DNA of 52,041 nucleotides from Bacteroidota bacterium (GTDB lineage: Bacteria; Bacteroidota; Bacteroidia; Chitinophagales; Chitinophagaceae), in the NCBI GenBank assembly GCA_013286485.1, contig JABDFN010000002.1, positions 1,062 to 53,102 on the forward strand. Reading direction: 5' to 3'. How positions within the stretch are numbered: position 1 is the stretch's first letter; every line of letters starts with the position of its first letter. The notes under the pieces were generated by a model. It ran no database searches. It had not been told where the DNA came from and worked only from the letters and a program-made list of their open reading frames with translations. This document shows positions 19,482 to 27,870 of the stretch, in pieces. The translations under genes and the position numbers were made by a program.

Positions 19482-19521
19482 CCCTCTCCAAAGGAGAGGG
19501 AGTTATTTTTTTATTTTTTTT
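19482..19521 (+). terminator. intrinsic terminator after the thioredoxin-like gene
   Basis: CCCTCTCC-aaa-GGAGAGGG (8-bp stem, 19482-19500) followed by a T-rich run to 19521. It overlaps the last codons of nth on the other strand. Confidence 0.9.
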
Positions 19522-20183
19522 CTTGCATCCTGCTCAACGATATATTTCATATCTGATTGATAAAATTTGCAAGCCGGTTTCAGCCCGCATATCTCACATT
19601 TGGGTCTGCGAGCCAGGCATATATACCTGCCATGCAGTATCAACCAGTGATGCGCTTTGTGTACCAAGGCAGTGGGAATGTATTTAAGCAATTGCTGCTC
19701 TGTTTGCAAAGGGTTTTTAGCATTTACAGTTAATCCTATTCTTGCAGATACGCGAAAGACGTGCGTATCTACCGCCATATTTGGTTGATCGAAAATAACA
19801 GAAGTGATAACATTAGCTGTCTTTCTGCCCACACCGGGTAATTCCACCAATTCGTCAACAGAATCGGGCACTATGCCTTTGTATTTTTCCATCAGCATTT
19901 TAGCCATGCCGATCAAATGCTTTGTTTTATTATTTGCAAATGTTACGCTTCTTATGAGTGGTTCTACATCTTCAAACTCAGCTTTAGCAAGTGTTTCAGG
20001 GCCGGGGAATTGTTTAAAGAATGGGGGGGTTACTATATTCACCCGTTTGTCGGTGCATTGGGCAGACAAAATAACTGCTACCAGCAATTCATAAGGGTTT
20101 GCATAATGCAGTTCTGTTTCTGCATTGGGATTGTTTTTTTGAAACCAGTCTATAATAAATTTGTATCGCTCTTCTCTTGTCAT
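19503..20183 (-). CDS. nth: endonuclease III
   Basis: DNA glycosylase/AP lyase that removes oxidised pyrimidines in base excision repair. The ORF track starts at a TTG (20195); the ATG at 20183 (MTREERYKFI) is preferred. The helix-hairpin-helix reads LPGVGRKTANVI with catalytic Lys121, and the catalytic Asp139 is in AVDTHVFRVS. The 4Fe-4S site is C-x6-C-x2-C-x5-C in CLARRPKCEICGLKPACKFY. The protein ends in a Lys-rich tail (ARKKIKK) coded by the T-tract of the opposing terminator. It is read in the same direction as msrB, separated by a REP element. Confidence 0.96.
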   Translation of the reverse strand: MTREERYKFIIDWFQKNNPNAETELHYANPYELLVAVILSAQCTDKRVNIVTPPFFKQFPGPETLAKAEFEDVEPLIRSVTFANNKTKHLIGMAKMLMEKYKGIVPDSVDELVELPGVGRKTANVITSVIFDQPNMAVDTHVFRVSARIGLTVNAKNPLQTEQQLLKYIPTALVHKAHHWLILHGRYICLARRPKCEICGLKPACKFYQSDMKYIVEQDARKKIKK

Positions 20184-20204
20184 TGCAATAAGCAAAGTAT
20201 TAAA

Positions 20205-20265
20205 TTTCGGCTAAAGCCAAAAAATATTGTTGACAAGAAACCCGGACCTGAAGGTCGGGGTTAAC
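20205..20265 (+). repeat. solitary REP element between msrB and nth
   Basis: cGGCTAAAGCCa (small hairpin) is followed 23 bp later by CCCGGACCT-ga-AGGTCGGGG. The layout, sequence and orientation match the array at 12093-12310, including a mismatch (G.G) at the sixth pair of the larger stem. It lies in the gap between two same-strand genes. Confidence 0.8.
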
Positions 20266-20269
20266 AAAA

Positions 20270-20791
20270 TTATTTAGTATCCGGCTCAAACTCCAGCACG
20301 GCCGAATTCATGCAAAACCTTTTGTAGGTTGGCGGCGGACCATCGTCGAATATATGCCCAAGATGCGAATCGCAACGGCCACAAAGCACTTCTGTTCTGT
20401 CCATGCCATGCGTATGGTCTTCCTGGTAACGAACGCTATTGGGGCGTAAAGGTTCGTAGAAGCTGGGCCAGCCGCAAGTGCTTGCAAATTTTGAATCTGA
20501 TTTAAAAAGCGGGTTGCCGCAAACCGCACAATAATAAGTGCCTTTTACATCTGTCTTCCAGTATTTGCCGGTAAATGCCCATTCAGTGCCTTTGTCGCGG
20601 GCAATATTATAGACAGTATCAGAAAGAATTTTTTTCCATTCTGCATCAGTCACATGTAAGTGAGTAGTATCTGTACGTGAATAATAAGGATTGTTTTCGT
20701 GTCCTGCCATAGTTGTATGTTTTTGAGCGTTGGTGCATTGTGCCAGTAACAAAGCACTGCAAATGAGTAATATGATATATAAGCTGCGCAT
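20270..20791 (-). CDS. msrB: lipoprotein peptide-methionine (R)-S-oxide reductase
   Basis: Repairs oxidised methionine in proteins. The N-terminus MRSLYIILLICSALLLAQC has a lipobox (LAQC), so the enzyme is probably anchored in the envelope. The MsrB domain (about 45-170) shows both zinc CxxC pairs (YCAVCGNPLF and CGRCDSHLGHIF), the STCGWPSFYEP block and the catalytic Cys in RFCMNSAVLEFEP. The length of 173 is a domain plus export signal. The exported thioredoxin-like protein encoded 1 kb away is a plausible reductant, but that is inferred. Confidence 0.95.
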   Translation of the reverse strand: MRSLYIILLICSALLLAQCTNAQKHTTMAGHENNPYYSRTDTTHLHVTDAEWKKILSDTVYNIARDKGTEWAFTGKYWKTDVKGTYYCAVCGNPLFKSDSKFASTCGWPSFYEPLRPNSVRYQEDHTHGMDRTEVLCGRCDSHLGHIFDDGPPPTYKRFCMNSAVLEFEPDTK

Positions 20792-20880
20792 AAATGATTT
20801 ATTACAATTAAATAACGAAGGGTGTTACAAAATGGTTTTGAAAAAGCAGTTAAATTGCATTAACAAAATTCGTAAATATC

Positions 20881-21252
20881 ATGGAAACACCTACACAATA
20901 TAATATTAACCTGGATGTAAAATTCCCGCACCTGCAATTAATTGATATTCCGGCAGTGGTAGCTGCTAATACAGAAAAGTGGTTTAACCAGACGCTGAGC
21001 CAGGTAAATGACAGCGTGGTAAGGATTGGAATAGTGGAAGGTGAGTTTCACTGGCACAAACATGATAATGACGATGAATTCTTCTTTGTGCTGGAAGGGC
21101 AATTATTGATAGACCTGGAAGATAAAACCATAGAGCTGAATCCCATGCAGGGGACTACCATTACCAAAGGTGTGATGCACCGTCCACGCGCGCCCAGGAA
21201 AACAGTGATGCTGATGGTAGAGACAGCAGCGATACAGCCTACGGGCGATTAG
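20881..21252 (+). CDS. cupin domain protein
   Basis: A 123-residue single-domain cupin. The first metal motif is seen in HWHKHDNDDEFFFVLEG (two His and the Glu), and the second, VMHRPRAP, supplies the last His. No other domain or signal peptide is present, so it is probably cytosolic. Small cupins of this type range from isomerases to sugar-binding regulators, and the sequence does not decide which. It lies 89 bp from divergent msrB and 88 bp before the CoA-transferase gene. Confidence 0.82.
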   Translation: METPTQYNINLDVKFPHLQLIDIPAVVAANTEKWFNQTLSQVNDSVVRIGIVEGEFHWHKHDNDDEFFFVLEGQLLIDLEDKTIELNPMQGTTITKGVMHRPRAPRKTVMLMVETAAIQPTGD

Positions 21253-21340
21253 GCTATATACCAGCAAGGATGATATATATCATCCTTTTACCTGATGTCA
21301 GTCATTATTAGCAGCATGTAAGCAATATAATTTTACATGC

Positions 21341-22654
21341 ATGAAACCTATTTATACCACTTTAGAGGAAGCAGTAAAATATGTGAAGACGGGAGACAGG
21401 GTATTTCTTCATGGGAGCGCTGCAACCCCGGTTAGTCTTATTAATGCATTATTTAAACGCACAGGCCAGGTTAAAAATGTAGAGCTGGTATCTATTAGCA
21501 CTTATGGCGATATTGATTGGAACCACCCGGATGTATTAAATAGTTTTTATTTCAATTCTTTATTTGTTTCTTCTAATGTACGTGAATGGGTAAATAGTGA
21601 ACATGGTGATTATGTGCCGATTTTCCTAAGCGAGATACCTCAATTATTTGACCGAGGTATTATGCCGATAGATGTGGCATTGATACAGATATCACCCCCT
21701 GATGCGCATGGATATTGTACACTGGGTACATCTGTAGATGTTGCACTGAGTGCTGTAAGGAATGCAAAAAAAGTAATAGCCCAGATAAATCCTAAAATGC
21801 CGCGGGTATTGGGTGACGGATTTATTCATTTATCACAGTGTATGGCCGTTGTATGGCATGAAGAAGAGCTGATAGAAGTGGATTATTCTCTGAAGCAAAA
21901 TGAGATTTCAAAAGAGATAGGTAGGCGAATCGCAAACCTTATAGAAGACAGGTCTACATTACAAATGGGTATAGGTTCTATACCCGATGCTGTATTGGCA
22001 GCATTGACCAATCATAAAGACCTGGGGGTGCATACTGAAATGTTTTCAGACGGAATTATACCATTGATCGAAAAAGGCATTATCACGAATAAGTATAAAG
22101 GCATAAATAAAGACAAGATTGTGAGCAGCTTTATACTTGGCACCAGAAAAGTATATGATTTTGCAGACAACAACCCGGTTGTAAATTGCATGGATGTTAG
22201 TTATGTAAATGATACATCGGTAATACGCCTGAACCCCAAAGTAGTGGCCATAAACAGCGCTATTGAAATAGATCTTACAGGCCAGGTATGTGCAGATTCT
22301 ATTGGTACTTACCAATATTCGGGTATAGGCGGACAAATGGATTTTATGCGAGGGGCTTCTTTGTCAGAAGGTGGCAAACCCATTATTGCCGTACCATCCG
22401 TTACGGGCTCCGGTGTATCACGTATTGTACCATCACTAAAAGAAGGTGCCGGTGTTGTTACTACACGCGGCCATGTACATTATGTTGCTACAGAATATGG
22501 TATAGTAAACCTGTTTGGTAAAAATCTCGATCAAAGAGCCAGTTTATTAATAAGCATAGCACACCCCAACCACAAAGAACAATTAGAAAAAGCATTTTAC
22601 CAGAGATTCAGGAAGTTACCCAAAATCGCGAAGAGTACATCATTATCGAATTAA
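21341..22654 (+). CDS. acetyl-CoA hydrolase/CoA-transferase family protein
   Basis: A 437-residue class I CoA-transferase of the acetyl-CoA hydrolase/4-hydroxybutyrate CoA-transferase group. The N-terminal half has GDRVFLHGSAATP and ISPPDAHGYCTLGTSVD. In the second half the catalytic Glu is in GVHTEMFSDG, followed by IGGQMDFMRGA and a C-terminal GVVTTRGHVHYVATEYGIVNLFG. It moves CoA between short acyl chains; acetate or butyrate-type substrates are likely but not distinguishable here. Confidence 0.9.
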   Translation: MKPIYTTLEEAVKYVKTGDRVFLHGSAATPVSLINALFKRTGQVKNVELVSISTYGDIDWNHPDVLNSFYFNSLFVSSNVREWVNSEHGDYVPIFLSEIPQLFDRGIMPIDVALIQISPPDAHGYCTLGTSVDVALSAVRNAKKVIAQINPKMPRVLGDGFIHLSQCMAVVWHEEELIEVDYSLKQNEISKEIGRRIANLIEDRSTLQMGIGSIPDAVLAALTNHKDLGVHTEMFSDGIIPLIEKGIITNKYKGINKDKIVSSFILGTRKVYDFADNNPVVNCMDVSYVNDTSVIRLNPKVVAINSAIEIDLTGQVCADSIGTYQYSGIGGQMDFMRGASLSEGGKPIIAVPSVTGSGVSRIVPSLKEGAGVVTTRGHVHYVATEYGIVNLFGKNLDQRASLLISIAHPNHKEQLEKAFYQRFRKLPKIAKSTSLSN

Positions 22655-22780
22655 TAACTAAACCGGGGTAGCCAGGTTAGTTTGAAAAAATATTAATGCA
22701 TCTAAAACATTTGCTCAATTAATTAGTGGTAATACACCGGCACAATTAAAACAAATTATCACGTAGTATACAAATTAAAT

Positions 22781-23236
22781 ATGGACACGATCATACACGA
22801 ATACGAAATATCAGTGGCTTGGAAAAACCGAAGCCTCGGCATTTTAACCAGTCCCGATTTTGAAGGGGGGTTAGAAGTTGCCACGCCACCTCCGTTCCCG
22901 GATGGTATTGCAAATACATGGTCTCCGGAACATCTTTTTACAGCTGCTGTGAATAGCTGTCTTATGACGACATTTATTGCAATTGCAAAAAGATCAAGGT
23001 TTAACTTTAGTCATTTTACTTCCACGGCTACCGGGAAATTGTCAAATATAGATGGCAAGTATGTGATGAGCGAAATCGTATTGCAACCTGTACTTACAAT
23101 AGATAATGAAGCTGATAGAGAAAAAGCTGAGCGCATTCTTAGTAAATCAGAGGCAGCTTGTCTTATTTCAAACTCCATTATATCGAAAGTAATCGTGACG
23201 CCTGAAATAAAGATATCAGTTCCAGCTATTCAATGA
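22781..23236 (+). CDS. OsmC family protein
   Basis: A 151-residue OsmC/Ohr-fold protein. Members of the family reduce organic hydroperoxides using two Cys. The first is in EHLFTAAVNSCLMTTF and the second in SKSEAACLISNSI; both occupy the family positions. The segment FEGGLEVATPPPFPDGI is typical of the Bacteroidota branch (YhfA/OsmC-like). No signal peptide. It stands alone, 126 bp after the CoA-transferase gene. Confidence 0.88.
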   Translation: MDTIIHEYEISVAWKNRSLGILTSPDFEGGLEVATPPPFPDGIANTWSPEHLFTAAVNSCLMTTFIAIAKRSRFNFSHFTSTATGKLSNIDGKYVMSEIVLQPVLTIDNEADREKAERILSKSEAACLISNSIISKVIVTPEIKISVPAIQ

Positions 23237-23327
23237 AGAGTTAACATCAAGGTAATAATTAATTAAATTTTAAGCTGTATCCAGTTAATACTGACTGTTT
23301 AGTTTCGTGCATGAAACCCCCGGGAGT

Positions 23328-23774
23328 ATGCTGAAAAAAGAATTTACAATTTCCCATTCCACTTTGCAGCGTATCAAAGATGCTGTAAATGCCATAGTTG
23401 CCGTTCATAAAAATGATTATAAGCTGGAAGATACAGGCAATAATTCTATGAGGTTGTCTTGCCGCACAGGTTATAGCTGGGGCACCATAGCAGAATTTAT
23501 ATGGGATAGCGCAGCAGAAGACCAGCTTGAAATGAGTATAGAATGCAAACCCAATGCAGAAGTTTTTCTTACACATCAACTACAGAAAGAGTACCAGGAA
23601 AAATACCTGAGCAATCTTCATGACCTGTTTATTAAGTATATGGATAAGCTACCTGTGGTACGAAAAGAACCTAATGTGTATAAAATAAGTTTTAAGAAAC
23701 GGCTTGGTATTATACTAAGCACCGCGTTCATAACTGTGATTGTTGTTTTGATCATTTTAAATTCGACTGAGTAA
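23328..23774 (+). CDS. C-terminally membrane-anchored protein, unknown function
   Basis: The ORF track starts at a GTG (23307); the ATG at 23328 (MLKKEFTISHSTLQ), preceded by gggag, was chosen. The protein has 148 residues: a soluble part with SWGTIAEFIWDSAAEDQLEMSIE and a helix, LQKEYQEKYLSNLHDLFIKYM, then basic residues (KKR) and one terminal transmembrane segment, LGIILSTAFITVIVVLIIL. No family is recognised. The anchor geometry suggests the soluble part stays in the cytosol. A terminator follows. Confidence 0.65.
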   Translation: MLKKEFTISHSTLQRIKDAVNAIVAVHKNDYKLEDTGNNSMRLSCRTGYSWGTIAEFIWDSAAEDQLEMSIECKPNAEVFLTHQLQKEYQEKYLSNLHDLFIKYMDKLPVVRKEPNVYKISFKKRLGIILSTAFITVIVVLIILNSTE

Positions 23775-23798
23775 GGTATTAATACTTCCATTCATGAG

Positions 23799-23820
23799 AG
23801 CGGGTGTCTACCCGCTTTTT
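23799..23820 (+). terminator. intrinsic terminator
   Basis: AGCGGGT-gtct-ACCCGCT hairpin with TTTTT at its 3' side, 24 nt after the stop at 23774. Its last base is the first base of the convergent gene's stop codon. Confidence 0.82.
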
Positions 23821-25481
23821 CATTTGATTTCAAAAATGCAGGAAAAAGGACCTGTTTGACGTACAACATGTATACCGTGTTCAGGTGCATGGTGTATAAA
23901 GTCTTCTAATAAACTTGAAAAAGTAAAATAGGCGATGAAATCTTTGGTATGGATCAGGTTTTTAACATCATCGAAATTTTCTACATTTTTGTCATTGTTA
24001 AATACTTTTATTATTACCTCCTTATTGAAATAATGAAAGCTCCTTGTTGTGGATATTCCCTTCTGTTCCCCACTGTCTGTTGTACAATAATTGTATTTGC
24101 ACAAGCTATTTAATAACATCCAGGGAAACTTCCTGTCATAGTTAGCATATATTTCCATATGCTCATTAGCTGCAAGTTCTATAACAGAATCACCTTCTAA
24201 TACCATCTCTTTATCAAATTGAGTCATTTTATTACAAAACAAGGCATAAAAATGCCCGCCTAAAGGCCTTGTACCTTCAGGAGCTGATATTGCAAAACCG
24301 GGTTCTGGTCGTAGTTTTATTGAGTCTATACTGAAATGCTTATTAAGCAGTTTGTTTAAATATGCCGAATGAGTAGCCTGTCTTTTCATATCAAAACCCG
24401 GACCCCACAATGTGGAATCACTGTATATCCAAACACCAACAAACCATGGAAGTAATAATAATGCCCAAAACGCAGCACGCAATATTTTAAAACGGCCGCA
24501 TACAATATGATATAGGTAGTTAGCCCCTATAACAAAAAGAATAAAAAGAGCCGGGAAAAGTGTTAGTAAATATTTAAGATTAAATGCAAAACCCAGGAAT
24601 ATATATGGCAGTATTGAAGTAATGAGCAATAACCATAATCTTAGGTAGCCACGGTAATAGCGAACAATTATTACAATGCCAACACTTAAACACGCTATGC
24701 TAATCGGGGTAAGCATACCCAAACTCACACCTAGATTGTAAAACAAGCTATATTTATTCTCAGCTAAATATTTGTTGGCCCAGGCGATAGTTTGCAACAG
24801 CCCGTTAATATTGTATCCGCTTATATAAAGAAATAATAAAAAAAATAAATTGCTTGCTATAGCCCATATTATTAATCTCTCAATACCCTGCCATTTATTT
24901 TTCATGTAATGCAGATAACCAATATCAGCAAATATGGCAAGTCCGTAAACTGTAAGGTTCCACCTGCAAGCTGCTCCTATTCCGAATAGCATAGAAGATA
25001 GGAATAGCGATGGTAGCGTAAGACCTGCATTCTTTCTAAAGCTGTTTAATAAGATATAGTGCGATGAGAAAATAAATACACATCCTATCAATGCTGTTTT
25101 GAAACTAAGTATCAGGTAATTAAACTCAGGCATGGCCAATAGTATAATAAAGCCAAAAAAATACAGATCAACATTGTTCTTAAAATTCTTAGCTATCTGT
25201 ATGACAAGTACATATACAATTAAGGCGCTAAAAAAGGTCCACACCACCATTGTATAATATAGTGAGTAATAATTACGGGGAAGGAAGGATAAGAACCAAT
25301 CAGATAAACTATCGTAAGCCTCATATGGTATTTGTACAATACTATTTCGTCCAAAAAAATGATATGCAATGGTATATGGGTCATCAACGTCCATAATATA
25401 CCATGGCCAATTTAATAGGAATATGATAGCCAGAAACGACATGGCCATCCACAGATAAACTTTATTTTTCAAAAAATTCAT
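23820..25481 (-). CDS. polytopic membrane protein, GT-C-like
   Basis: A 553-residue integral membrane protein with about ten or eleven hydrophobic segments, followed by a soluble C-terminal domain of about 170 residues. After the first segment it has WYIMDVDDPYTIAYHFFGRNS; acidic residues in this first external loop are characteristic of GT-C fold glycosyltransferases (ArnT/PMT-like, GT39-like). The match is by architecture rather than by a diagnostic motif. It is read after rsmI with a gap of 41 bp, possibly in the same transcript. Function would be transfer of a lipid-linked sugar at the outer face of the inner membrane, if the assignment holds. Confidence 0.6.
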   Translation of the reverse strand: MNFLKNKVYLWMAMSFLAIIFLLNWPWYIMDVDDPYTIAYHFFGRNSIVQIPYEAYDSLSDWFLSFLPRNYYSLYYTMVVWTFFSALIVYVLVIQIAKNFKNNVDLYFFGFIILLAMPEFNYLILSFKTALIGCVFIFSSHYILLNSFRKNAGLTLPSLFLSSMLFGIGAACRWNLTVYGLAIFADIGYLHYMKNKWQGIERLIIWAIASNLFFLLFLYISGYNINGLLQTIAWANKYLAENKYSLFYNLGVSLGMLTPISIACLSVGIVIIVRYYRGYLRLWLLLITSILPYIFLGFAFNLKYLLTLFPALFILFVIGANYLYHIVCGRFKILRAAFWALLLLPWFVGVWIYSDSTLWGPGFDMKRQATHSAYLNKLLNKHFSIDSIKLRPEPGFAISAPEGTRPLGGHFYALFCNKMTQFDKEMVLEGDSVIELAANEHMEIYANYDRKFPWMLLNSLCKYNYCTTDSGEQKGISTTRSFHYFNKEVIIKVFNNDKNVENFDDVKNLIHTKDFIAYFTFSSLLEDFIHHAPEHGIHVVRQTGPFSCIFEIK

Positions 25482-25522
25482 TATCTATAAGCAATAAAAA
25501 ATGGATGCTATGCCCCGGGATT

Positions 25523-26197
25523 TTATTCTTTTCCTTCAATCACTATAACGATCTCTCCTTTTGGCGGCGTCTTCTCGTAGTGCGCAGCAAGATTGACCAA
25601 TGTATCTTTTCTTGTTTCTTCAAACATTTTGGTCAGTTCGCGACAAACAGCAGCAGGGCGTTCAGCCCCAAATGCCAGTGCCAATTCTTGTAATGTTTTT
25701 ACCAGCCTGTGCGGAGATTCATATAAAATAATAGTACGCTCTTCTTCTGCTAATTGTTTTAGCATGTTTTGCCTGCCTTTCTTTATGGGCAAAAAACCTT
25801 CAAATACAAACCGATTGGATGGAATGCCCGATTGTACTAAAGCGGGAACGAAGGCAGTTGCTCCGGGCAAACATTCCACAGCAATATTATTTCGCAAACA
25901 CTCACGTACCAGTAAAAATCCCGGATCTGAAATACCGGGGGTGCCTGCATCTGTTATGAGCGCGTATGTTTTACCCGATAATAACTGGTCGATGATATGC
26001 TGCAGTACTTTGTGTTCATTATGTTGGTGATAGGGTGTAAGCGGTTTGCTGATGTTGTAGTGTTTTAACAATATGCCGCTGCCACGAGTGTCTTCGCATA
26101 AGATGCCATCAGCCTGTTTTAAAATTTCTACTGCACGGTACGTAATGTCCCCCAGGTTGCCAATAGGAGATGGTATTAAATAAAGGCGTGAAGACAT
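25523..26197 (-). CDS. rsmI: 16S rRNA (cytidine(1402)-2'-O)-methyltransferase
   Basis: Methylates the ribose of C1402 of 16S rRNA in the decoding centre. The tetrapyrrole-methylase fold is evident: LYLIPSPIGNLGDITYRAVEIL at the N-terminus, CEDTRGSGILLKHY, LITDAGTPGISDPG for S-adenosylmethionine binding, LPGATAFVPALVQSG and YESPHRLVKTLQEL. The protein of 224 residues lacks the extra C-terminal domain seen in E. coli, which is common in Bacteroidota. It ends a pssA-purS-rsmI cluster with gaps of 3 and 16 bp. Confidence 0.95.
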   Translation of the reverse strand: MSSRLYLIPSPIGNLGDITYRAVEILKQADGILCEDTRGSGILLKHYNISKPLTPYHQHNEHKVLQHIIDQLLSGKTYALITDAGTPGISDPGFLLVRECLRNNIAVECLPGATAFVPALVQSGIPSNRFVFEGFLPIKKGRQNMLKQLAEEERTIILYESPHRLVKTLQELALAFGAERPAAVCRELTKMFEETRKDTLVNLAAHYEKTPPKGEIVIVIEGKE

Positions 26198-26213
26198 TGT
26201 TGATATTTAGGTA

Positions 26214-26465
26214 TTATCCTTCTACCACAGCGCAGTCAAAAGTTTCCATTACCGGGTTAGCGAGCAATTTCTTACAGGCTTCCTGCGCTAATTTGGTTGC
26301 TTCTTCTTTATTGGCCGCTTCCATATTCAGCGTTACATGCTTTCCTATGCGCACGTCCTGCACCTGCGCTATACCCAGGTTGTGTAAGCTATTATTCACA
26401 GCTTTACCTTGCGGATCGAGCAATTCTTTGAGCGGCATTATATTGATGTGTGCGGTGTATTTCAT
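26214..26465 (-). CDS. purS: phosphoribosylformylglycinamidine synthase subunit PurS
   Basis: A small 83-residue subunit of the PurSQL complex of purine synthesis, which bridges PurQ and PurL. The typical core reads MKYTAHINIMPLKELLDPQGKAV, VQDVRIGKHVTLNMEA and a closing ANPVMETFDCAVVEG. The gene is 3 bp after pssA and 16 bp before rsmI, so it is co-transcribed with genes of unrelated pathways. purQ and purL are not in the window. Confidence 0.93.
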   Translation of the reverse strand: MKYTAHINIMPLKELLDPQGKAVNNSLHNLGIAQVQDVRIGKHVTLNMEAANKEEATKLAQEACKKLLANPVMETFDCAVVEG

Positions 26466-26468
26466 TTT

Positions 26469-27242
26469 CTATTTGCTTTCTGCTTGCGGATATTTATAAA
26501 TAATTGAAAGAATAATATAGAGTATAAATGCAACCGGTATGGCAGCGATCTTTAAAAACGGTATCGCAATAGCAGTTGCTACCACCAATACTAATTGTGG
26601 CCAGGCATAAGTCATGTTCCATTTATGCGGCATTAATTTTATAAAGCGTATGCGCGAAACCATCAGCCAGCAAAGTATGGCTATGATCAAATATAAGGTC
26701 CATTTACCTTGTAATTTTTCACCAATATGAAACGGATTATACCAGTTTACCAATGCCAGTGAGGCTACAAAAATTCCTACGGCAGGTACAGGCATACCTA
26801 TAAATGAAGTTTTTTGTTCGTCACTAATATTGAATTTCGCGAGTCGAAGCGCAGCAAAGCAGGCGATTAAAAATGCCGGGCTCATAGCAATCATACTCAC
26901 ATCCAGCGCATTGGGTTCTCTCATCCATGCGCCCCAAAGCATTTTAAACAGTATCATAGAAGGGGCTACGCCAAATGTTACTATATCTGCCAGTGAATCT
27001 AATTCTTTACCGATAGGTGAAAATACATTCAATGCTCTTGCAGCCAGGCCATCCAGCACATCGCAAATAGCAGCTATGCCAATGAATATGCAACCCCAAT
27101 ACATCTGTTCTGTGCAGGAAACCCAATATTGCTCGTCGGCAGCATAACTGGTAAGGAAGGGCTGGGAATTTAATATGAATGCAATAGCAATGCAACCGAA
27201 AAACAGGTTGGCAAGCGTTAAAAGATTAGGTAAATGCTTCAT
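26469..27242 (-). CDS. pssA: CDP-diacylglycerol-serine O-phosphatidyltransferase
   Basis: Makes phosphatidylserine, the precursor of phosphatidylethanolamine. The ORF track starts at a TTG (27272); the ATG at 27242 (MKHLPNLLTLANLFFG) matches the family start and lies 7 nt after a TACTTTTG box. The CDP-alcohol phosphatidyltransferase motif D-G-x2-A-R-x8-G-x3-D-x3-D is complete in DGLAARALNVFSPIGKELDS and LADIVTFG. It has about eight hydrophobic segments and 257 residues. The gene heads a cluster with purS and rsmI. Confidence 0.95.
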   Translation of the reverse strand: MKHLPNLLTLANLFFGCIAIAFILNSQPFLTSYAADEQYWVSCTEQMYWGCIFIGIAAICDVLDGLAARALNVFSPIGKELDSLADIVTFGVAPSMILFKMLWGAWMREPNALDVSMIAMSPAFLIACFAALRLAKFNISDEQKTSFIGMPVPAVGIFVASLALVNWYNPFHIGEKLQGKWTLYLIIAILCWLMVSRIRFIKLMPHKWNMTYAWPQLVLVVATAIAIPFLKIAAIPVAFILYIILSIIYKYPQAESK

Positions 27243-27249
27243 CAGGCAC

Positions 27250-27280
27250 CAAAAGTAATAATAATGCCCCAATTGCTCAA
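27250..27280 (-). promoter_or_regulatory. pssA promoter (TTG-N20-TACTTTTG)
   Basis: On the minus strand TTG (27278-27280), 20 nt, then TACTTTTG (27250-27257) fit the Bacteroidota promoter consensus. The box ends 7 nt before the chosen pssA ATG and supports that start over the upstream TTG. Confidence 0.6.
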
Positions 27281-27308
27281 TGCCACAGAATGATTTGAAA
27301 GGACTATG

Positions 27309-27710
27309 TTATTCTTTATTAAAACGAATCTCCTGCAATAAGAAGTAAGTGTCCTTAGACTTTAATAAGATATACACATTATACTTGCCCGAAGGGGTAA
27401 TGAGCTCACCAATAGCAAAAGTAGAATTACTATTGCCTGTGCCTGTATTGGAAACAATAAAGTCAGAAGGTGTGTTTTTGCTGAAAAAGTCTTTCAGCAC
27501 CATTTCTGCCTGTGTATGACTATATATAGATTGTGTATTATTAATGGTAATGGGTACTACATTATCCATATACCTGGATATGTCAGAGACCCTGCCATAA
27601 CGCACTGCGTTCACTACATCGTTCATCGACCCTGATTGTGCATATAATACACTCAGGGACATGACACAGCAAACCGTAAATAATAAAAACCTCTTGTAAA
27701 TATTACCCAT
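27309..27710 (-). CDS. exported DUF4783 family protein
   Basis: A 133-residue exported protein (signal peptide MGNIYKRFLLFTVCCVMSLSVLYAQ). The mature part, VVNAVRYGRVSDISRYMDNVVPITI, ..MVLKDFFSKNTPSDF and YNVYILLKSKDTYFLLQEIRF, is the small NTF2/cystatin-like fold of the DUF4783 family of Bacteroidota. Function is not known. It lies upstream of pssA on the same strand with a 66-bp gap that has a separate pssA promoter. Confidence 0.82.
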   Translation of the reverse strand: MGNIYKRFLLFTVCCVMSLSVLYAQSGSMNDVVNAVRYGRVSDISRYMDNVVPITINNTQSIYSHTQAEMVLKDFFSKNTPSDFIVSNTGTGNSNSTFAIGELITPSGKYNVYILLKSKDTYFLLQEIRFNKE

Positions 27711-27832
27711 AGGAATAATACCTTTTACTAACCCAAGTATTATTACATCAAAAAACGAGCCAAATATTCGGTGTTGACGCTCATTGATATATATTGCAAT
27801 CTATTGAAAAAGCCCGTATTATCAAAGGAAAA

Positions 27833-27865
27833 TTGCTAATACACCCGATATAAACAGTAATTTTG
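27833..27865 (+). promoter_or_regulatory. gpmI promoter (TTG-N22-TAATTTTG)
   Basis: TTG at 27833-27835 and TAATTTTG at 27858-27865 with a 22-nt spacer. The -7 box ends just 5 nt before the ATG, which predicts a leaderless or nearly leaderless transcript. Confidence 0.6.
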
Positions 27866-27870
27866 CGCAC

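Noticed and set aside
27243-27272. N-terminal extension of pssA (TTG start)
   Set aside because: The extension has no family support and crosses a TACTTTTG promoter box that ends 7 nt before the ATG at 27242.
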